Origin: SG8-41 sp035649495
Lineage (GTDB): Bacteria; Pseudomonadota; Gammaproteobacteria; Burkholderiales; SG8-41
Direction of reading: 5' to 3'
DNA length: 64,000 nt
Assembly (NCBI GenBank): GCA_035649495.1
Contig: DASRJL010000110.1
Location: 62,001-126,000, forward strand
Both the position numbers and the translations under genes were made by a program. The notes beneath the pieces are model-generated. The model saw only the letters and a list, made by a program, of their open reading frames with translations. It was not told the origin of the DNA and did no database searches. Shown in pieces: positions 8,515-17,203 of the stretch; positions within the stretch are counted from its first letter, which is position 1, and each line of letters begins with the position of its first letter.

Positions 8515-8520
8515 TAGAAT
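8515..8520 (+). promoter_or_regulatory. predicted -10 element of the cus operon promoter
   Basis: TAGAAT differs from TATAAT at one position and would place transcription start near 8527-8528. There is no good -35 hexamer, as expected for a class II activator-dependent promoter with the FNR-type box at 8480-8493. Confidence 0.5.
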
Positions 8521-8565
8521 AAGCATCGTTGCCAGCCCAAGGCCGGGCCATTACCATTGGTTTCA

Positions 8566-8925
8566 ATGAGTCTTTCAAGAGCAGCTAAGCGTTATCTGGC
8601 AGCGGTGTTTGCTGTCGTGATGTTGCTTTGCCAGAGCCTGGCTTTGGCGAATGCGTGCCTATCTGGTGCGGCAACCACTGAAGGCGCATCCGCCCCTTGT
8701 CATGATTCCGATGACTCGACGAAGAGTTTCGGCCAAGACCGTTGCCACCAAGCCTCGCCCGCGTCGGCGGTAAGTACCGATCTGCCCGCGGTAACCGATC
8801 TTCCGCTGCTAGCAATCAACGTTATCCCTGTCGAAGTACAGGAACATTCGGTAGCCTCTGAGCCACCGCAGCTGTGCTTCGAGCCGCCTCCCCTCAGATT
8901 CGTTCTTTGTTGTCTTCGTAATTAG
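8566..8925 (+). CDS. small exported protein at the head of the copper efflux operon
   Basis: From the ATG at 8566 the product is 119 residues. It has a signal peptide (RAAKRYLAAVFAVVMLLCQS), then a short mature part with His and Cys residues (CHDSDD, DRCHQASP) and a hydrophobic C-terminus ending in LCCLRN. Small Cys/His-containing exported proteins often sit directly before CusC-type genes in proteobacterial metal efflux operons, which suggests a periplasmic metal-binding helper. It lies 68 bases before cusC on the same strand, immediately downstream of the FNR-type promoter. No exact family is recognised, and a metal-binding role is inference. Confidence 0.6.
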   Translation: MSLSRAAKRYLAAVFAVVMLLCQSLALANACLSGAATTEGASAPCHDSDDSTKSFGQDRCHQASPASAVSTDLPAVTDLPLLAINVIPVEVQEHSVASEPPQLCFEPPPLRFVLCCLRN

Positions 8926-8993
8926 ATCCTCCGCTTAGGTTGTGCGGCGGCCATGGTGGTCGTCGTGTTGCCGTACGTCCATTCGGAGGGTTT

Positions 8994-10286
8994 ATGCGTC
9001 TCTTTTTCGCGTCTGCTGCGTTCCGGTCCTGTTTTGCCGCGTGCTTCCTTTTCCTGCTCAGCACAGGCGCAAGCCACGCCGCTGACGCGCTGAGCCTGAC
9101 GGACGCCCAGCGCATTGCAGCTGATCGTTCGCGCCAATTGGCGGCCCAGGACCGGGCGGTCTTTGCATCCCGCGAGATGGCGGTCGCAGCTGCCCAGCTA
9201 CCCGACCCGACGCTCAAAGCAGGTGTTGAGAACCTCCCGGTGAACGGCGCGGACGCCTTCAGTCTCACCAAGGACTTCATGACTATGCGCCGCATCGGCG
9301 TGATGCAGGAGTTCACCCGGTCTGAGAAGCGCCTGCTTCGCGCTGAGAAATTCGAGCGCGAAGCCGAGAGGACGACTACCGAAAAAGCGGCAACGCTGGC
9401 CACCGTACAACGCGACACCGCTCTCGCCTGGCTGGATCGTTACTTCGCGGAAGCAATGGCAGCCGTAGTGATCGAGCAAACCAAGGCGGCCCGGCTTGAA
9501 ATAGAAGCCGCCGAGACAGCGTATCGCGCCGGTCGCGGCAATCAGGCGGAGATCTTCGCGGCTCGCACCGCTGTTGTATCCCTCGAGGATCGGGCAAGCG
9601 AAACGGACCGGCGCGTGCGCACGGCGAAGAACTCGCTCGCGCGCTGGGTGGGCGAGGTCGCGGACAAGCCACTTGGCACAAAGCCGGGCATAGACGCGTT
9701 GTCGCATCTCAATGCGCACGATCTCGATAACCAGCTCGTTAACCACCCTGAAATAGCAAGTCTTGCAAAGCAGGTCGAGATTGCGAGAACCGAAGCGAGG
9801 CTTGCCCAGGCCAACAAGCAACCGGACGTAACCGCGGAGCTTATGTATGCCCAGCGCGGTCCTGCCTATTCGAACATGGTGTCGTTCGGAATCGCGATAC
9901 CGCTGCAGTGGGATCAGAAGAATCGCCAGAACCGGGAAGTGGCCGCGAAACTCGCCATGGCCGAGCAGGCGGAAGCCCAGCGCGAGGAAATGCTTCGGGC
10001 GCACGTGGCCGAAGTGCGCAACATGGTAAACGAGTGGGAAAACCTCAAGGAGCGCCGCGCCCGTTACAGCCGCGAGCTTCTGCCTCTCTCAGCCCAGCGC
10101 ACTGAAGCGGTCACAACCGCCTACCGCGGCGCCCGATCTACCCTGGGTGAGGTGTTCGCGGCTCGCCGCAACGAGATCGACGTTCGCCTTCAGGCACTTC
10201 AACTCGAAGCCGAGCAGGCCAGGATCTGGGCACAGCTCAACTTCCTCATTCCGCATTCGACCGTAGCCTTGGAGAACGCGCGATGA
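8994..10286 (+). CDS. cusC: CusC/CzcC-type outer membrane efflux protein (TolC family)
   Basis: The 430-residue product has a signal peptide (RSCFAACFLFLLSTGASHA) and two TolC-family repeats with long helices, including the opening LSLTDAQRIAADRS and the coiled segment rich in Glu/Ala/Arg. It forms the outer-membrane channel of the RND pump encoded downstream. The ATG at 8994 is preferred because GGAGGG lies just before it; the open frame extends 54 bases further upstream without such a site. It overlaps the CusB gene by 4 bases. CzcC and CusC families are close, and the copper assignment comes from the partner CusA. Confidence 0.88.
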   Translation: MRLFFASAAFRSCFAACFLFLLSTGASHAADALSLTDAQRIAADRSRQLAAQDRAVFASREMAVAAAQLPDPTLKAGVENLPVNGADAFSLTKDFMTMRRIGVMQEFTRSEKRLLRAEKFEREAERTTTEKAATLATVQRDTALAWLDRYFAEAMAAVVIEQTKAARLEIEAAETAYRAGRGNQAEIFAARTAVVSLEDRASETDRRVRTAKNSLARWVGEVADKPLGTKPGIDALSHLNAHDLDNQLVNHPEIASLAKQVEIARTEARLAQANKQPDVTAELMYAQRGPAYSNMVSFGIAIPLQWDQKNRQNREVAAKLAMAEQAEAQREEMLRAHVAEVRNMVNEWENLKERRARYSRELLPLSAQRTEAVTTAYRGARSTLGEVFAARRNEIDVRLQALQLEAEQARIWAQLNFLIPHSTVALENAR

Positions 10287-11845
10287 AGGCGAAAACGCTC
10301 GTCGTTGCGCTCGTGGTTGCCCTGCTGGCTGGGGGTGGAGGTTATGCCGCGTATCGCCTGGGGATGAATCGCGGGATGCACATGGCCGGACCTGCGGACT
10401 CCACGCAGACAACCGCGAGGCCCCAGAGAGCCGGCGATGTCGATCCAGGTACCGGCAAGAAAGTCCTCTACTGGCACGACCCCATGGTACCGGGCCAGCG
10501 TTTCGACAAGCCGGGCAAGTCGCCCTTCATGGACATGCAGCTTGTTCCCGTCTACGAGGGCGGAGCCAGCCAAGAGGGTGCAGTGGCCATCGATCCACGG
10601 GTGCAGCAGAACCTCGGAATACGCACCGCCGAGGTTCGACCCGTCGCCCTCACGACTGGAATTGAAGTGGTGGGTAGCGTCGCCTACAACGAGCGTGATG
10701 TCGCCGTCGTACAGGCGCGCGTCAATGGCTATGTTGAAAGGCTACTCGTCCGTGCGCCTCTCGATCCGGTGCGCAAGGGACAGGCGCTCGCCGAACTCTA
10801 TGCGCCAGATTGGGTCGCCGCCCAGGAAGAATATCTGTCGGTCAAGCGCATGCCGGGCGGCGGTCTCGAAGGCCTGCTCGATGCGGCGCGCCAGCGCATG
10901 CGGCTCGCCGGCATGACGGAAGACCAGATTCGCTTGGTCGAATCCAGCGGTAAGGTTCATGCGCGGCTGGTCGTGACAGCGCCTCTTGGCGGAGTGATTT
11001 CTGAACTGAACGCTCGCGAAGGCATGACCGTCATGTCAGGAGCGCCGCTTTTCCGGATAAACGGACTGGGCACAGTCTGGGTTAACGCAGAGGTCCCTGA
11101 AAGTCAGGCCTCCTTCGTCCGCCCCGGTGTTGCCGTGGAAGCCCGGGCAGTGGCGCTAACAGGTACGGCGCTCAAAGGCCGGGTCAACGCCCTCCTCCCC
11201 GACGTGAACCCGACCACCCGCACCCTCAAAGCGAGGATCGAGCTGCCCAACCCCGGCAATCGGCTGGTGCCAGGAATGTTTGTCACGGTGAGCTTTGCGC
11301 CGGAGTCGCGCCAGGAGGTCCTGTCGGTCCCGACCGAGGCCGTCATTCGTACCGGCACCCGCAGCGTCGTGATCGTTGCGCAGGGCGAAGGCAAATTCTC
11401 CGTTGTGGATGTTGAAGTTGGAATGGAGAGCAACGGCCAGAGTGAGGTCCGCAAAGGACTGCAGGCCGGGCAGAAGGTGGTCGTCTCCGGGCAGTTCCTT
11501 CTGGATTCGGAAGCCAACCTGCGCGGAAGTACTGCCCGCATGAGCGAAATGCCCGGAGCCCCTGCCACACCCGCCGCCCCTGCTTCAAAAGGCGGACAAA
11601 CAAACCATCGCGGCACCGGCACCGTGACCGAGATCGACGCGGCCAAAGGCCACGTCCAGCTTGATCACGGCGCGATCCCCTCCATGAGCTGGCCCGCGAT
11701 GCAAATGGGTTTCGCCGTCAGCGACAAGGCCGTCCTCGCCCGGCTCAAGAAGGGCGACAAGGTCGAATTCGAAGTCCGAGGGAAGCCCAATCCGCAAGGC
11801 GACTACGTGATCGAGAAGATCGCGCCTGCGGGGAGTAAGCCGTGA
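10283..11845 (+). CDS. cusB: CusB-type periplasmic adaptor with N-terminal heavy-metal domain and C-terminal CusF domain
   Basis: The 520-residue adaptor begins with a membrane anchor (residues 5-25). A heavy-metal-binding domain follows at about 60-92, with the motif YWHDPMVPG. The barrel-sandwich/lipoyl and beta-barrel domains of a membrane fusion protein occupy about 110-420. From about residue 432 to the end there is a fused CusF-like domain whose Cu(I) ligands are in register: His in LDHGAIPS, Trp in SWPAMQM and the two methionines of the same motif. The protein should hand Cu(I)/Ag(I) to CusA. It overlaps both neighbours by 4 bases. Confidence 0.92.
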   Translation: MKAKTLVVALVVALLAGGGGYAAYRLGMNRGMHMAGPADSTQTTARPQRAGDVDPGTGKKVLYWHDPMVPGQRFDKPGKSPFMDMQLVPVYEGGASQEGAVAIDPRVQQNLGIRTAEVRPVALTTGIEVVGSVAYNERDVAVVQARVNGYVERLLVRAPLDPVRKGQALAELYAPDWVAAQEEYLSVKRMPGGGLEGLLDAARQRMRLAGMTEDQIRLVESSGKVHARLVVTAPLGGVISELNAREGMTVMSGAPLFRINGLGTVWVNAEVPESQASFVRPGVAVEARAVALTGTALKGRVNALLPDVNPTTRTLKARIELPNPGNRLVPGMFVTVSFAPESRQEVLSVPTEAVIRTGTRSVVIVAQGEGKFSVVDVEVGMESNGQSEVRKGLQAGQKVVVSGQFLLDSEANLRGSTARMSEMPGAPATPAAPASKGGQTNHRGTGTVTEIDAAKGHVQLDHGAIPSMSWPAMQMGFAVSDKAVLARLKKGDKVEFEVRGKPNPQGDYVIEKIAPAGSKP

Positions 11846-14800
11846 TCGCCGGTCTTATCCGCTGGTCGATCGCCAACCGTTTCCTGGTGCTGTTGGTGAG
11901 CGTGCTCGTGGCCGCATGGGGAACGGTGTCTTTGCTCCGCACACCGCTCGACGCGCTACCCGACCTTTCGGATACGCAGGTCATCATCCGCACCCCATTC
12001 CCCGGGCAGGCGCCGCGCATCGTCGAGGACCAGGTTACCTATCCCCTTTCGACCACGATGATGTCGGTCCCAGGCGCGAAGACCGTGCGCGGGTATTCGA
12101 TGTTCGGGGACTCCTTCGTCTACATCCTGTTCGAGGACGGCACCGATCCCTATTGGGCACGATCTCGTGTTCTGGAATACCTCAACCAGGTGCAGTCGCG
12201 ACTCCCCGCAGGCGCGAAACCTGCGCTCGGACCCGACGCCACTGGCGTGGGCTGGATTTACCAATACGCGCTCGTAGACAGGACGGGGAACAACGACCTG
12301 GGCCAACTGCGTGCTTTGCAGGACTGGTTCCTGCGCTATGAGTTGAAATCCGTGCCCGACGTGGCCGAAGTCGCTTCGGTCGGCGGGATGGTACGCCAGT
12401 ACCAGATCGTGCTCCTCCCGGAGCGGCTGCGGGCCTACGGCATTTCCCACGGCCGCGTGATACAGGCCGTGCAGAACGCGAACCGGGAGACCGGTGGCTC
12501 GGTGCTCGAATTGGGCGAAGCCGAATACATGGTACGCGCGAGCGGCTATCTGAAAACCCTCGAGGATTTCGCTGCAGTACCGCTGCTCACCACCGAGGCC
12601 GGCACGCCCGTCATGTTGAAGGACGTGGCGCGCATCCAGATCGGGCCGGAAATGCGCCGCGGCATCGCCGAGCTGGACGGAGAAGGTGAAGTGACGGGAG
12701 CCATCGTCATCATGCGCCACGGCAAAAACGCGCTCACCACCATCGCAGCAGTCAAAGAGAAGATGGCCACGTTGAAGGCAAGCCTGCCAACCGGCGTCGA
12801 GATCGTCGAGACCTATGATCGCTCCGGGCTCATCGAGCGTTCCGTGCGTCACCTCGCACAAAAGCTGCTTGAGGAATTTGCCGTCGTCGCCTTGGTCTGT
12901 CTTGTCTTCCTCCTTCACCTGCGCAGTGCTTTCGTCGCTATCGTGACGTTGCCTCTTGGGGTGCTGGCGGCGTTTATCGTGATGCACTACCAGGGCGTCA
13001 ACGCGAACATCATGTCACTGGGCGGCATCGCAATCGCCATCGGCGCCATGGTCGACGCCGCGATCGTAATGATCGAAAATGCCCACAAGAGGCTCGAAGC
13101 ATGGCATCACGCTCATCCAGAGGTGGAGCTGTCGGTCTCCGAGCGTTGGCGAGTGATCGGTGATGCAGCCGCCGAAGTGGGCCCGGCACTTTTCTTTTCG
13201 CTACTCATCATCACACTCTCGTTCGTTCCGGTATTCGCGCTGCAGGCGCAGGAAGGCCGGCTCTTCGCCCCCCTCGCTTATACCAAGACCTATGCCATGG
13301 CTGCCGCGGCGGGACTCTCCGTGACACTCGTTCCGGTGCTGATGGGGTATCTCATCCGGGGCCGTATTCCCCAAGAAGGTCGCAATCCGCTAAACCGCCT
13401 ATTGATAGCCGGATACAGGCCACTTCTTGCGATCGTCCTTCGCGCGCCCTGGTTGACCATCGCCGTAGCCGTACTCCTGGCGGTTTCGTCGCTCATCCCC
13501 TTGAGCCGCCTGGGCACCGAGTTCCTCCCTCCCCTCGATGAAGGCGATCTCCTTTACATGCCTTCAGCACTGCCTGGGCTTTCCACCGGTAAGGCAGCAG
13601 AGCTCCTGCAGCAGACCGACCGGCTCATTGCCACCGTGCCCGAAGTAAAGAGGGTCTTCGGCAAAATCGGACGCGCGGAGACCGCAACCGATCCGGCCCC
13701 GCTGGAAATGGTCGAAACGGTGGTGCAATTGAAGCCTCGCTCGGAGTGGCGTGCCGGGATGACACCGGAGAAACTGGTGGAGGAGCTCGACCGGGTCGTG
13801 CGTCTCCCGGGTCTCTCGAACATCTGGATCCCGCCCATCCGCAATCGCATAGACATGCTCGCGACCGGCATCAAGAGCCCCTTGGGCATCAAGGTATCGG
13901 GGAATGACCTCGGCCAGATCGAGCAGGTCGCGGGGGAAATAGAACGCGCTGTGAAGGATGTGCCGGGAGTGTCCACCGCCCTTGCGGAACGGGTGCAGGG
14001 AGGCCGGTACATCGACATATCGATCGACCGCAACGCCGCCAGCCGGTATGGAATGTCCATCGCGGACGTCCAGTCCGTCGTCTCATCGGCCATCGGCGGG
14101 GAAAATATCGGCGAGACCATCGAAGGAAGGCGCCGCTTTCCGATCAATGTGCGCTATCCACGTGAATCAAGGGATTCGCTCGAGGGGCTCAAGGCCTTAC
14201 CCATCGTCACCGAACGCGGCGCCCAGATTCCGTTGTCAGCAGTCGCCGCGATCAATCTCGCTGACGGGCCGCCAATGCTGCGCTCGGAGAACGCCCGCCT
14301 GTCGGGGTGGATCTATGTCGATATCCGTGGGCGCGATCTTGGTTCTGTCGTCCAGGATGCGCAGCGCGTGGTTGCGCAACGGGTGAAGCTCCCTCCGGGC
14401 GTGTCCCTGAGCTGGTCAGGCCAGTTCGAGTACCTTGAAAGGGCCCGCGCCCGGCTCGTGCTGGTCGTTCCTTTCGTCCTTCTCGTCATCTTCGTGCTGC
14501 TCTTTATGACGTTCCAGCGCATGGACGAGGCCTTGCTCATCATGCTTTCGCTCCCTTTTTCGCTGGTGGGCGGTTTCTGGTTCATCTATGCCCTCGGCCA
14601 TAATTTCTCCGTAGCGGGTGCAGTGGGTTTCATCGCACTGGCCGGTGTCGCTGCGGAATTCGGCGTCGTCATGCTGCTCTACCTCAAGCAGGCGGTCGAG
14701 CGTCACGGTGTGGGACACCTTATGGAGGCAATCGACGAAGGGGCAGTACAGCGCGTTCGACCGAAGGCAATGACCGTCGCGGTCATCATCGCGGGCCTGA

Positions 14801-14961
14801 TCCCGATCATGTGGAGCGAAGGCTCCGGCGCCGAAGTCATGCAGCGCATCGCCGCCCCCATGATCGGGGGAATGCTTACAGCCCCTCTGTTGTCAATGTT
14901 CGTTATTCCAGCAGCTTATCTGTTGTTAAACCGCAACCGCAGGAAAGGAGAAGTGCAATGA
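11842..14961 (+). CDS. cusA: CusA-type Cu(I)/Ag(I) RND efflux transporter
   Basis: The 1039-residue inner-membrane pump belongs to the heavy-metal RND family. The three methionines that bind Cu(I)/Ag(I) in Escherichia coli CusA fall at exactly the same numbers here: Met573 (LLYMPSALPG), Met623 (PLEMVET) and Met672 (RIDMLATG). The proton-relay aspartate Asp405 is also present in GAMVDAAIVMIENAHK. This strongly supports monovalent copper/silver export rather than Zn/Co/Cd. With the outer-membrane channel and adaptor upstream it forms a complete tripartite pump. It overlaps cusB and cusF by 4 bases each. Confidence 0.95.
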   Translation: MIAGLIRWSIANRFLVLLVSVLVAAWGTVSLLRTPLDALPDLSDTQVIIRTPFPGQAPRIVEDQVTYPLSTTMMSVPGAKTVRGYSMFGDSFVYILFEDGTDPYWARSRVLEYLNQVQSRLPAGAKPALGPDATGVGWIYQYALVDRTGNNDLGQLRALQDWFLRYELKSVPDVAEVASVGGMVRQYQIVLLPERLRAYGISHGRVIQAVQNANRETGGSVLELGEAEYMVRASGYLKTLEDFAAVPLLTTEAGTPVMLKDVARIQIGPEMRRGIAELDGEGEVTGAIVIMRHGKNALTTIAAVKEKMATLKASLPTGVEIVETYDRSGLIERSVRHLAQKLLEEFAVVALVCLVFLLHLRSAFVAIVTLPLGVLAAFIVMHYQGVNANIMSLGGIAIAIGAMVDAAIVMIENAHKRLEAWHHAHPEVELSVSERWRVIGDAAAEVGPALFFSLLIITLSFVPVFALQAQEGRLFAPLAYTKTYAMAAAAGLSVTLVPVLMGYLIRGRIPQEGRNPLNRLLIAGYRPLLAIVLRAPWLTIAVAVLLAVSSLIPLSRLGTEFLPPLDEGDLLYMPSALPGLSTGKAAELLQQTDRLIATVPEVKRVFGKIGRAETATDPAPLEMVETVVQLKPRSEWRAGMTPEKLVEELDRVVRLPGLSNIWIPPIRNRIDMLATGIKSPLGIKVSGNDLGQIEQVAGEIERAVKDVPGVSTALAERVQGGRYIDISIDRNAASRYGMSIADVQSVVSSAIGGENIGETIEGRRRFPINVRYPRESRDSLEGLKALPIVTERGAQIPLSAVAAINLADGPPMLRSENARLSGWIYVDIRGRDLGSVVQDAQRVVAQRVKLPPGVSLSWSGQFEYLERARARLVLVVPFVLLVIFVLLFMTFQRMDEALLIMLSLPFSLVGGFWFIYALGHNFSVAGAVGFIALAGVAAEFGVVMLLYLKQAVERHGVGHLMEAIDEGAVQRVRPKAMTVAVIIAGLIPIMWSEGSGAEVMQRIAAPMIGGMLTAPLLSMFVIPAAYLLLNRNRRKGEVQ

Positions 14962-15329
14962 AACGCCTCGTAACGCTGTCTGCCATTATGGCTCTGTCGA
15001 TCAGCGCCGCCTTCACCGTCCAGGCCCAGATGAAGGATATGGACATGCAAAAAGGCATGGACATGAAGGGAATGGAGATGAAGAAGGACGGCGGCAAATC
15101 CGGCCAGGGCACGGTCCACAAAGGAACCGGCGTGGTGAAAAAAGTCGACGCCGCCAAAGGCGCCGTCACGCTCGATCACGAGCCAATCAAGAGCGCGAAC
15201 TGGTCGGCCATGACCATGACCTTCAACGTCAAGGACAAGAAGATGCTGGAGAACGTGAAGAGCGGGCAGAAGGTCCAGTTTGAATTCGTTCAAGAGGGGA
15301 AGGAGAACGTAATCACCAGCATCAAATAG
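14958..15329 (+). CDS. cusF: CusF-type periplasmic copper chaperone
   Basis: The 123-residue product has a signal peptide ending near VQAQ. A methionine-rich stretch follows (repeats of MDM/MKGM/MEM), then the OB-fold CusF domain. The Cu(I) site is intact: His of LDHEPIKS, then Trp eight residues later and two methionines in NWSAMTM, the spacing found in E. coli CusF. The ATG overlaps the cusA stop by 4 bases, and AGGAAAGGAG precedes it. The operon therefore carries two CusF domains, one free here and one fused to CusB. The Met-rich spacer may add further Cu(I) sites. Confidence 0.92.
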   Translation: MKRLVTLSAIMALSISAAFTVQAQMKDMDMQKGMDMKGMEMKKDGGKSGQGTVHKGTGVVKKVDAAKGAVTLDHEPIKSANWSAMTMTFNVKDKKMLENVKSGQKVQFEFVQEGKENVITSIK

Positions 15330-15365
15330 GGATCTGCCGGGCAGGCGCATACCATTGCTGCGCCG

Positions 15366-15434
15366 ATGCGTTCACCCCTTGCTACCGTACTCGTCGTGTT
15401 CTTCGTGGCGGTCGCCCTTAACTATCCGAGGTAG
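15366..15434 (+). CDS. possible 22-residue hydrophobic peptide after cusF
   Basis: An ATG at 15366 opens a short frame with a single hydrophobic stretch (LATVLVVFFVAVALNY) that could span the membrane. There is no clear ribosome-binding site and no recognised relative. It may be a small membrane peptide, the remnant of a longer gene or chance. Confidence 0.2.
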   Translation: MRSPLATVLVVFFVAVALNYPR

Positions 15435-15455
15435 CTCGCGCGAAGTGGCTGTTGC

Positions 15456-16427
15456 CTACACAGAGCCGCGACTGGTCAGGTTCGCTAGAAGCTTCGCTAG
15501 GGAGCGACGTTCCAGCGCTGCATCGACAAGATGACTGCGTGATTTCACAGCAGCTTCGAGCGCGGTCCGCCATCGGGCGTCTCCGCTTGTGCGTAGGAGC
15601 AGGCCGGACAGCGCTACGTCGTTGCCGACTGGAAACAACGCCGGATAGCGTTTGCCGAGTAGCCCGGTATTGCCACCGATAGCAGACGCGATGACGGGTA
15701 CGCCGATGGCGATGGCTTCGGAGACCACGTGAGCGCCGCCCTCCATGCGGCTCGATATCACCATGGCGTGGCTGCGCGCCAGCCAGCGCATGGCGCCGGC
15801 GTGATCGAGCTCGCCTAGCCAGCGATAACGCGGTTCTGAGCGCATCAGCGCGCGTGCCTCGCGCGCGAAGTCGGTCGACATCGCCTTACCCAGGTGCACA
15901 ACGCGTATGGCCTTGTCGGCAGGCAGGCGGCGGAGCGCGAGCGCCGCCCGAAATGGATCCTTTTCTTCACGCAAATGGCCGATGACGGTAATCAGACAAT
16001 AGCTGCGCGGTAGCGCCTGCCGCTGTACTGCGCGCACCGACTGATGGATCACGAAAGTCTTCCTGCGCAGGGCCGCACCGATTTCGGACAGACCTTCACG
16101 CTGCAGAACGACCATCCGATCGGCAAGGCGCAGCGATTCACGTGCATCGTCGTCGCTGTGTATATCGCGATAAAGGTCCGTGCCAGTCAGCACCAGCACT
16201 AACGGTCGGTCCGGATATGCGGCCTTCCAGGCCTTGATTGAAGCGTGACTGCGGCGGGCATGCAGGGCGACGAGGGCCCCGCAATCCTGCCCTGCCCACG
16301 TTTGTGTGATGTCTATCCTGTGGCCGAGGGCGCGCATATGCGCCGCCCAGCGCTCGGCTGTGTTGCGATTGCCATGGCGGGAGCCGGGCCGGGCCGGTGT
16401 TACGATGACGATACGCAATGCTGACAA
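15456..16427 (-). CDS. senB: selenosugar synthase SenB-like glycosyltransferase (TIGR04348 family)
   Basis: The 323-residue GT-B glycosyltransferase carries landmarks of the TIGR04348/SenB family: an N-terminal TPARPGSRHGNR, the LVALHARRS and LTGTDLYRDI segments, the central VIGHLREEKDPFRAA and the C-terminal SSRMEGGAHVVSEA. Known SenB enzymes make a C-Se bond, joining selenophosphate-derived selenium to a UDP-sugar in the selenoneine pathway. The usual partners SenA (EgtB-like) and SenC (SelD-like) are not in this window. The gene starts 25 bases after the stop of an ArsR-rhodanese gene on the same strand, so the two are probably an operon. Whether the donor is selenium or sulfur is open. 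Confidence 0.82.
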   Translation of the reverse strand: MSALRIVIVTPARPGSRHGNRNTAERWAAHMRALGHRIDITQTWAGQDCGALVALHARRSHASIKAWKAAYPDRPLVLVLTGTDLYRDIHSDDDARESLRLADRMVVLQREGLSEIGAALRRKTFVIHQSVRAVQRQALPRSYCLITVIGHLREEKDPFRAALALRRLPADKAIRVVHLGKAMSTDFAREARALMRSEPRYRWLGELDHAGAMRWLARSHAMVISSRMEGGAHVVSEAIAIGVPVIASAIGGNTGLLGKRYPALFPVGNDVALSGLLLRTSGDARWRTALEAAVKSRSHLVDAALERRSLAKLLANLTSRGSV

Positions 16428-16452
16428 TCCCGTCGGGAGAAAAAGGGACGGG

Positions 16453-17112
16453 CTAGGCGCGCTCCACAGGAAGGCCGGCTAGCCGCCACTCCGGCATACC
16501 CGCTTCAAGCCTGCGTGCCTTCAGGCCCTTCTTTCGCAGCATAGCCACCGCATCGTAGGACATCAGGCAGTACGGCCCACGACAGTACGCAACAACTTCC
16601 CGGCCTTTCGGCAGGTCGCGCAGGCGCTTTTCCAGCTCGTGGATCGGTATGTTGATCGCGCCCGGCAGATGGCCCGCCGCGTACTCTTCCGGCGGCCGGA
16701 CGTCGAGGACCGTGACCAGGCCCTTTCGAGCCCGCTCCAGCAGTTCCTTCGCCGGCACCGGCTCGAGGTCATCCTTTTGCGCCAGGTAAAGCCTGACGAT
16801 GCGCTCGACCTCCGCCAAATACGCCTCGCCTACCTGGCCGAGAGCCGAGAGCAGCCCAACAACCTGGTCCCCCGCGAGACGGTAGAAGACATACAAGCCT
16901 TCCTTACGACCGACAATCAGGCCTGCCTGCCGCAGTTTTTGCAGGTGCTGAGAGGTATTGGCAACCGTCGTTCCGGTCAGGTTTGCCAACTGCTCCACGT
17001 TTCGTTCCGCCTGGGCGAGCAGTTCCAGAAACTCAATCCGGGTCGAGCTGGAGAGCGCCGTTCCGATGCGGGCCAGATTGGTGAATATGTCCCGCTTCGC
17101 GTTGGTTGACAT
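16453..17112 (-). CDS. ArsR-family regulator fused to a rhodanese domain
   Basis: From the ATG at 17112 (AGAGG upstream) the product is 219 residues. An ArsR winged helix-turn-helix occupies about residues 1-95, with the recognition region around TVANTSQHLQKLRQAGL. A rhodanese domain follows at about 115-215, with the catalytic loop CRGPYC. The classical arsenic-site motif ELCVCDL is absent. The rhodanese cysteine therefore probably reads sulfane sulfur, selenium or another electrophile. It is upstream of senB in the same transcription unit and divergent from the fatty acid hydroxylase gene, with an operator-like palindrome between them. A TTG start at 17139 is possible but would lie inside that palindrome. 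Confidence 0.85.
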   Translation of the reverse strand: MSTNAKRDIFTNLARIGTALSSSTRIEFLELLAQAERNVEQLANLTGTTVANTSQHLQKLRQAGLIVGRKEGLYVFYRLAGDQVVGLLSALGQVGEAYLAEVERIVRLYLAQKDDLEPVPAKELLERARKGLVTVLDVRPPEEYAAGHLPGAINIPIHELEKRLRDLPKGREVVAYCRGPYCLMSYDAVAMLRKKGLKARRLEAGMPEWRLAGLPVERA

Positions 17113-17135
17113 CCAATGAACCTCTGTTCTACTAT

Positions 17136-17151
17136 TCAAGTGATTAATTGA
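17136..17151. promoter_or_regulatory. candidate operator for the ArsR-rhodanese regulator
   Basis: TCAAGTGATTAATTGA is an imperfect 16-bp inverted repeat (TCAA...TTGA) in an AT-rich gap between the divergent regulator and hydroxylase genes. ArsR-family operators are typically AT-rich inverted repeats in this position, so autoregulation and control of both units are plausible. Confidence 0.45.
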
Positions 17152-17203
17152 TTATATGATCGTTTGACTATTGTGTCCATTCTAACCGTGAGCAAAGCCG
17201 ACC

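Noticed and set aside
15330..15350. Intrinsic terminator after cusF
   Set aside because: CTGC-CGG-GCAG gives only a 4-bp stem with a 3-base loop, and no T-run follows.
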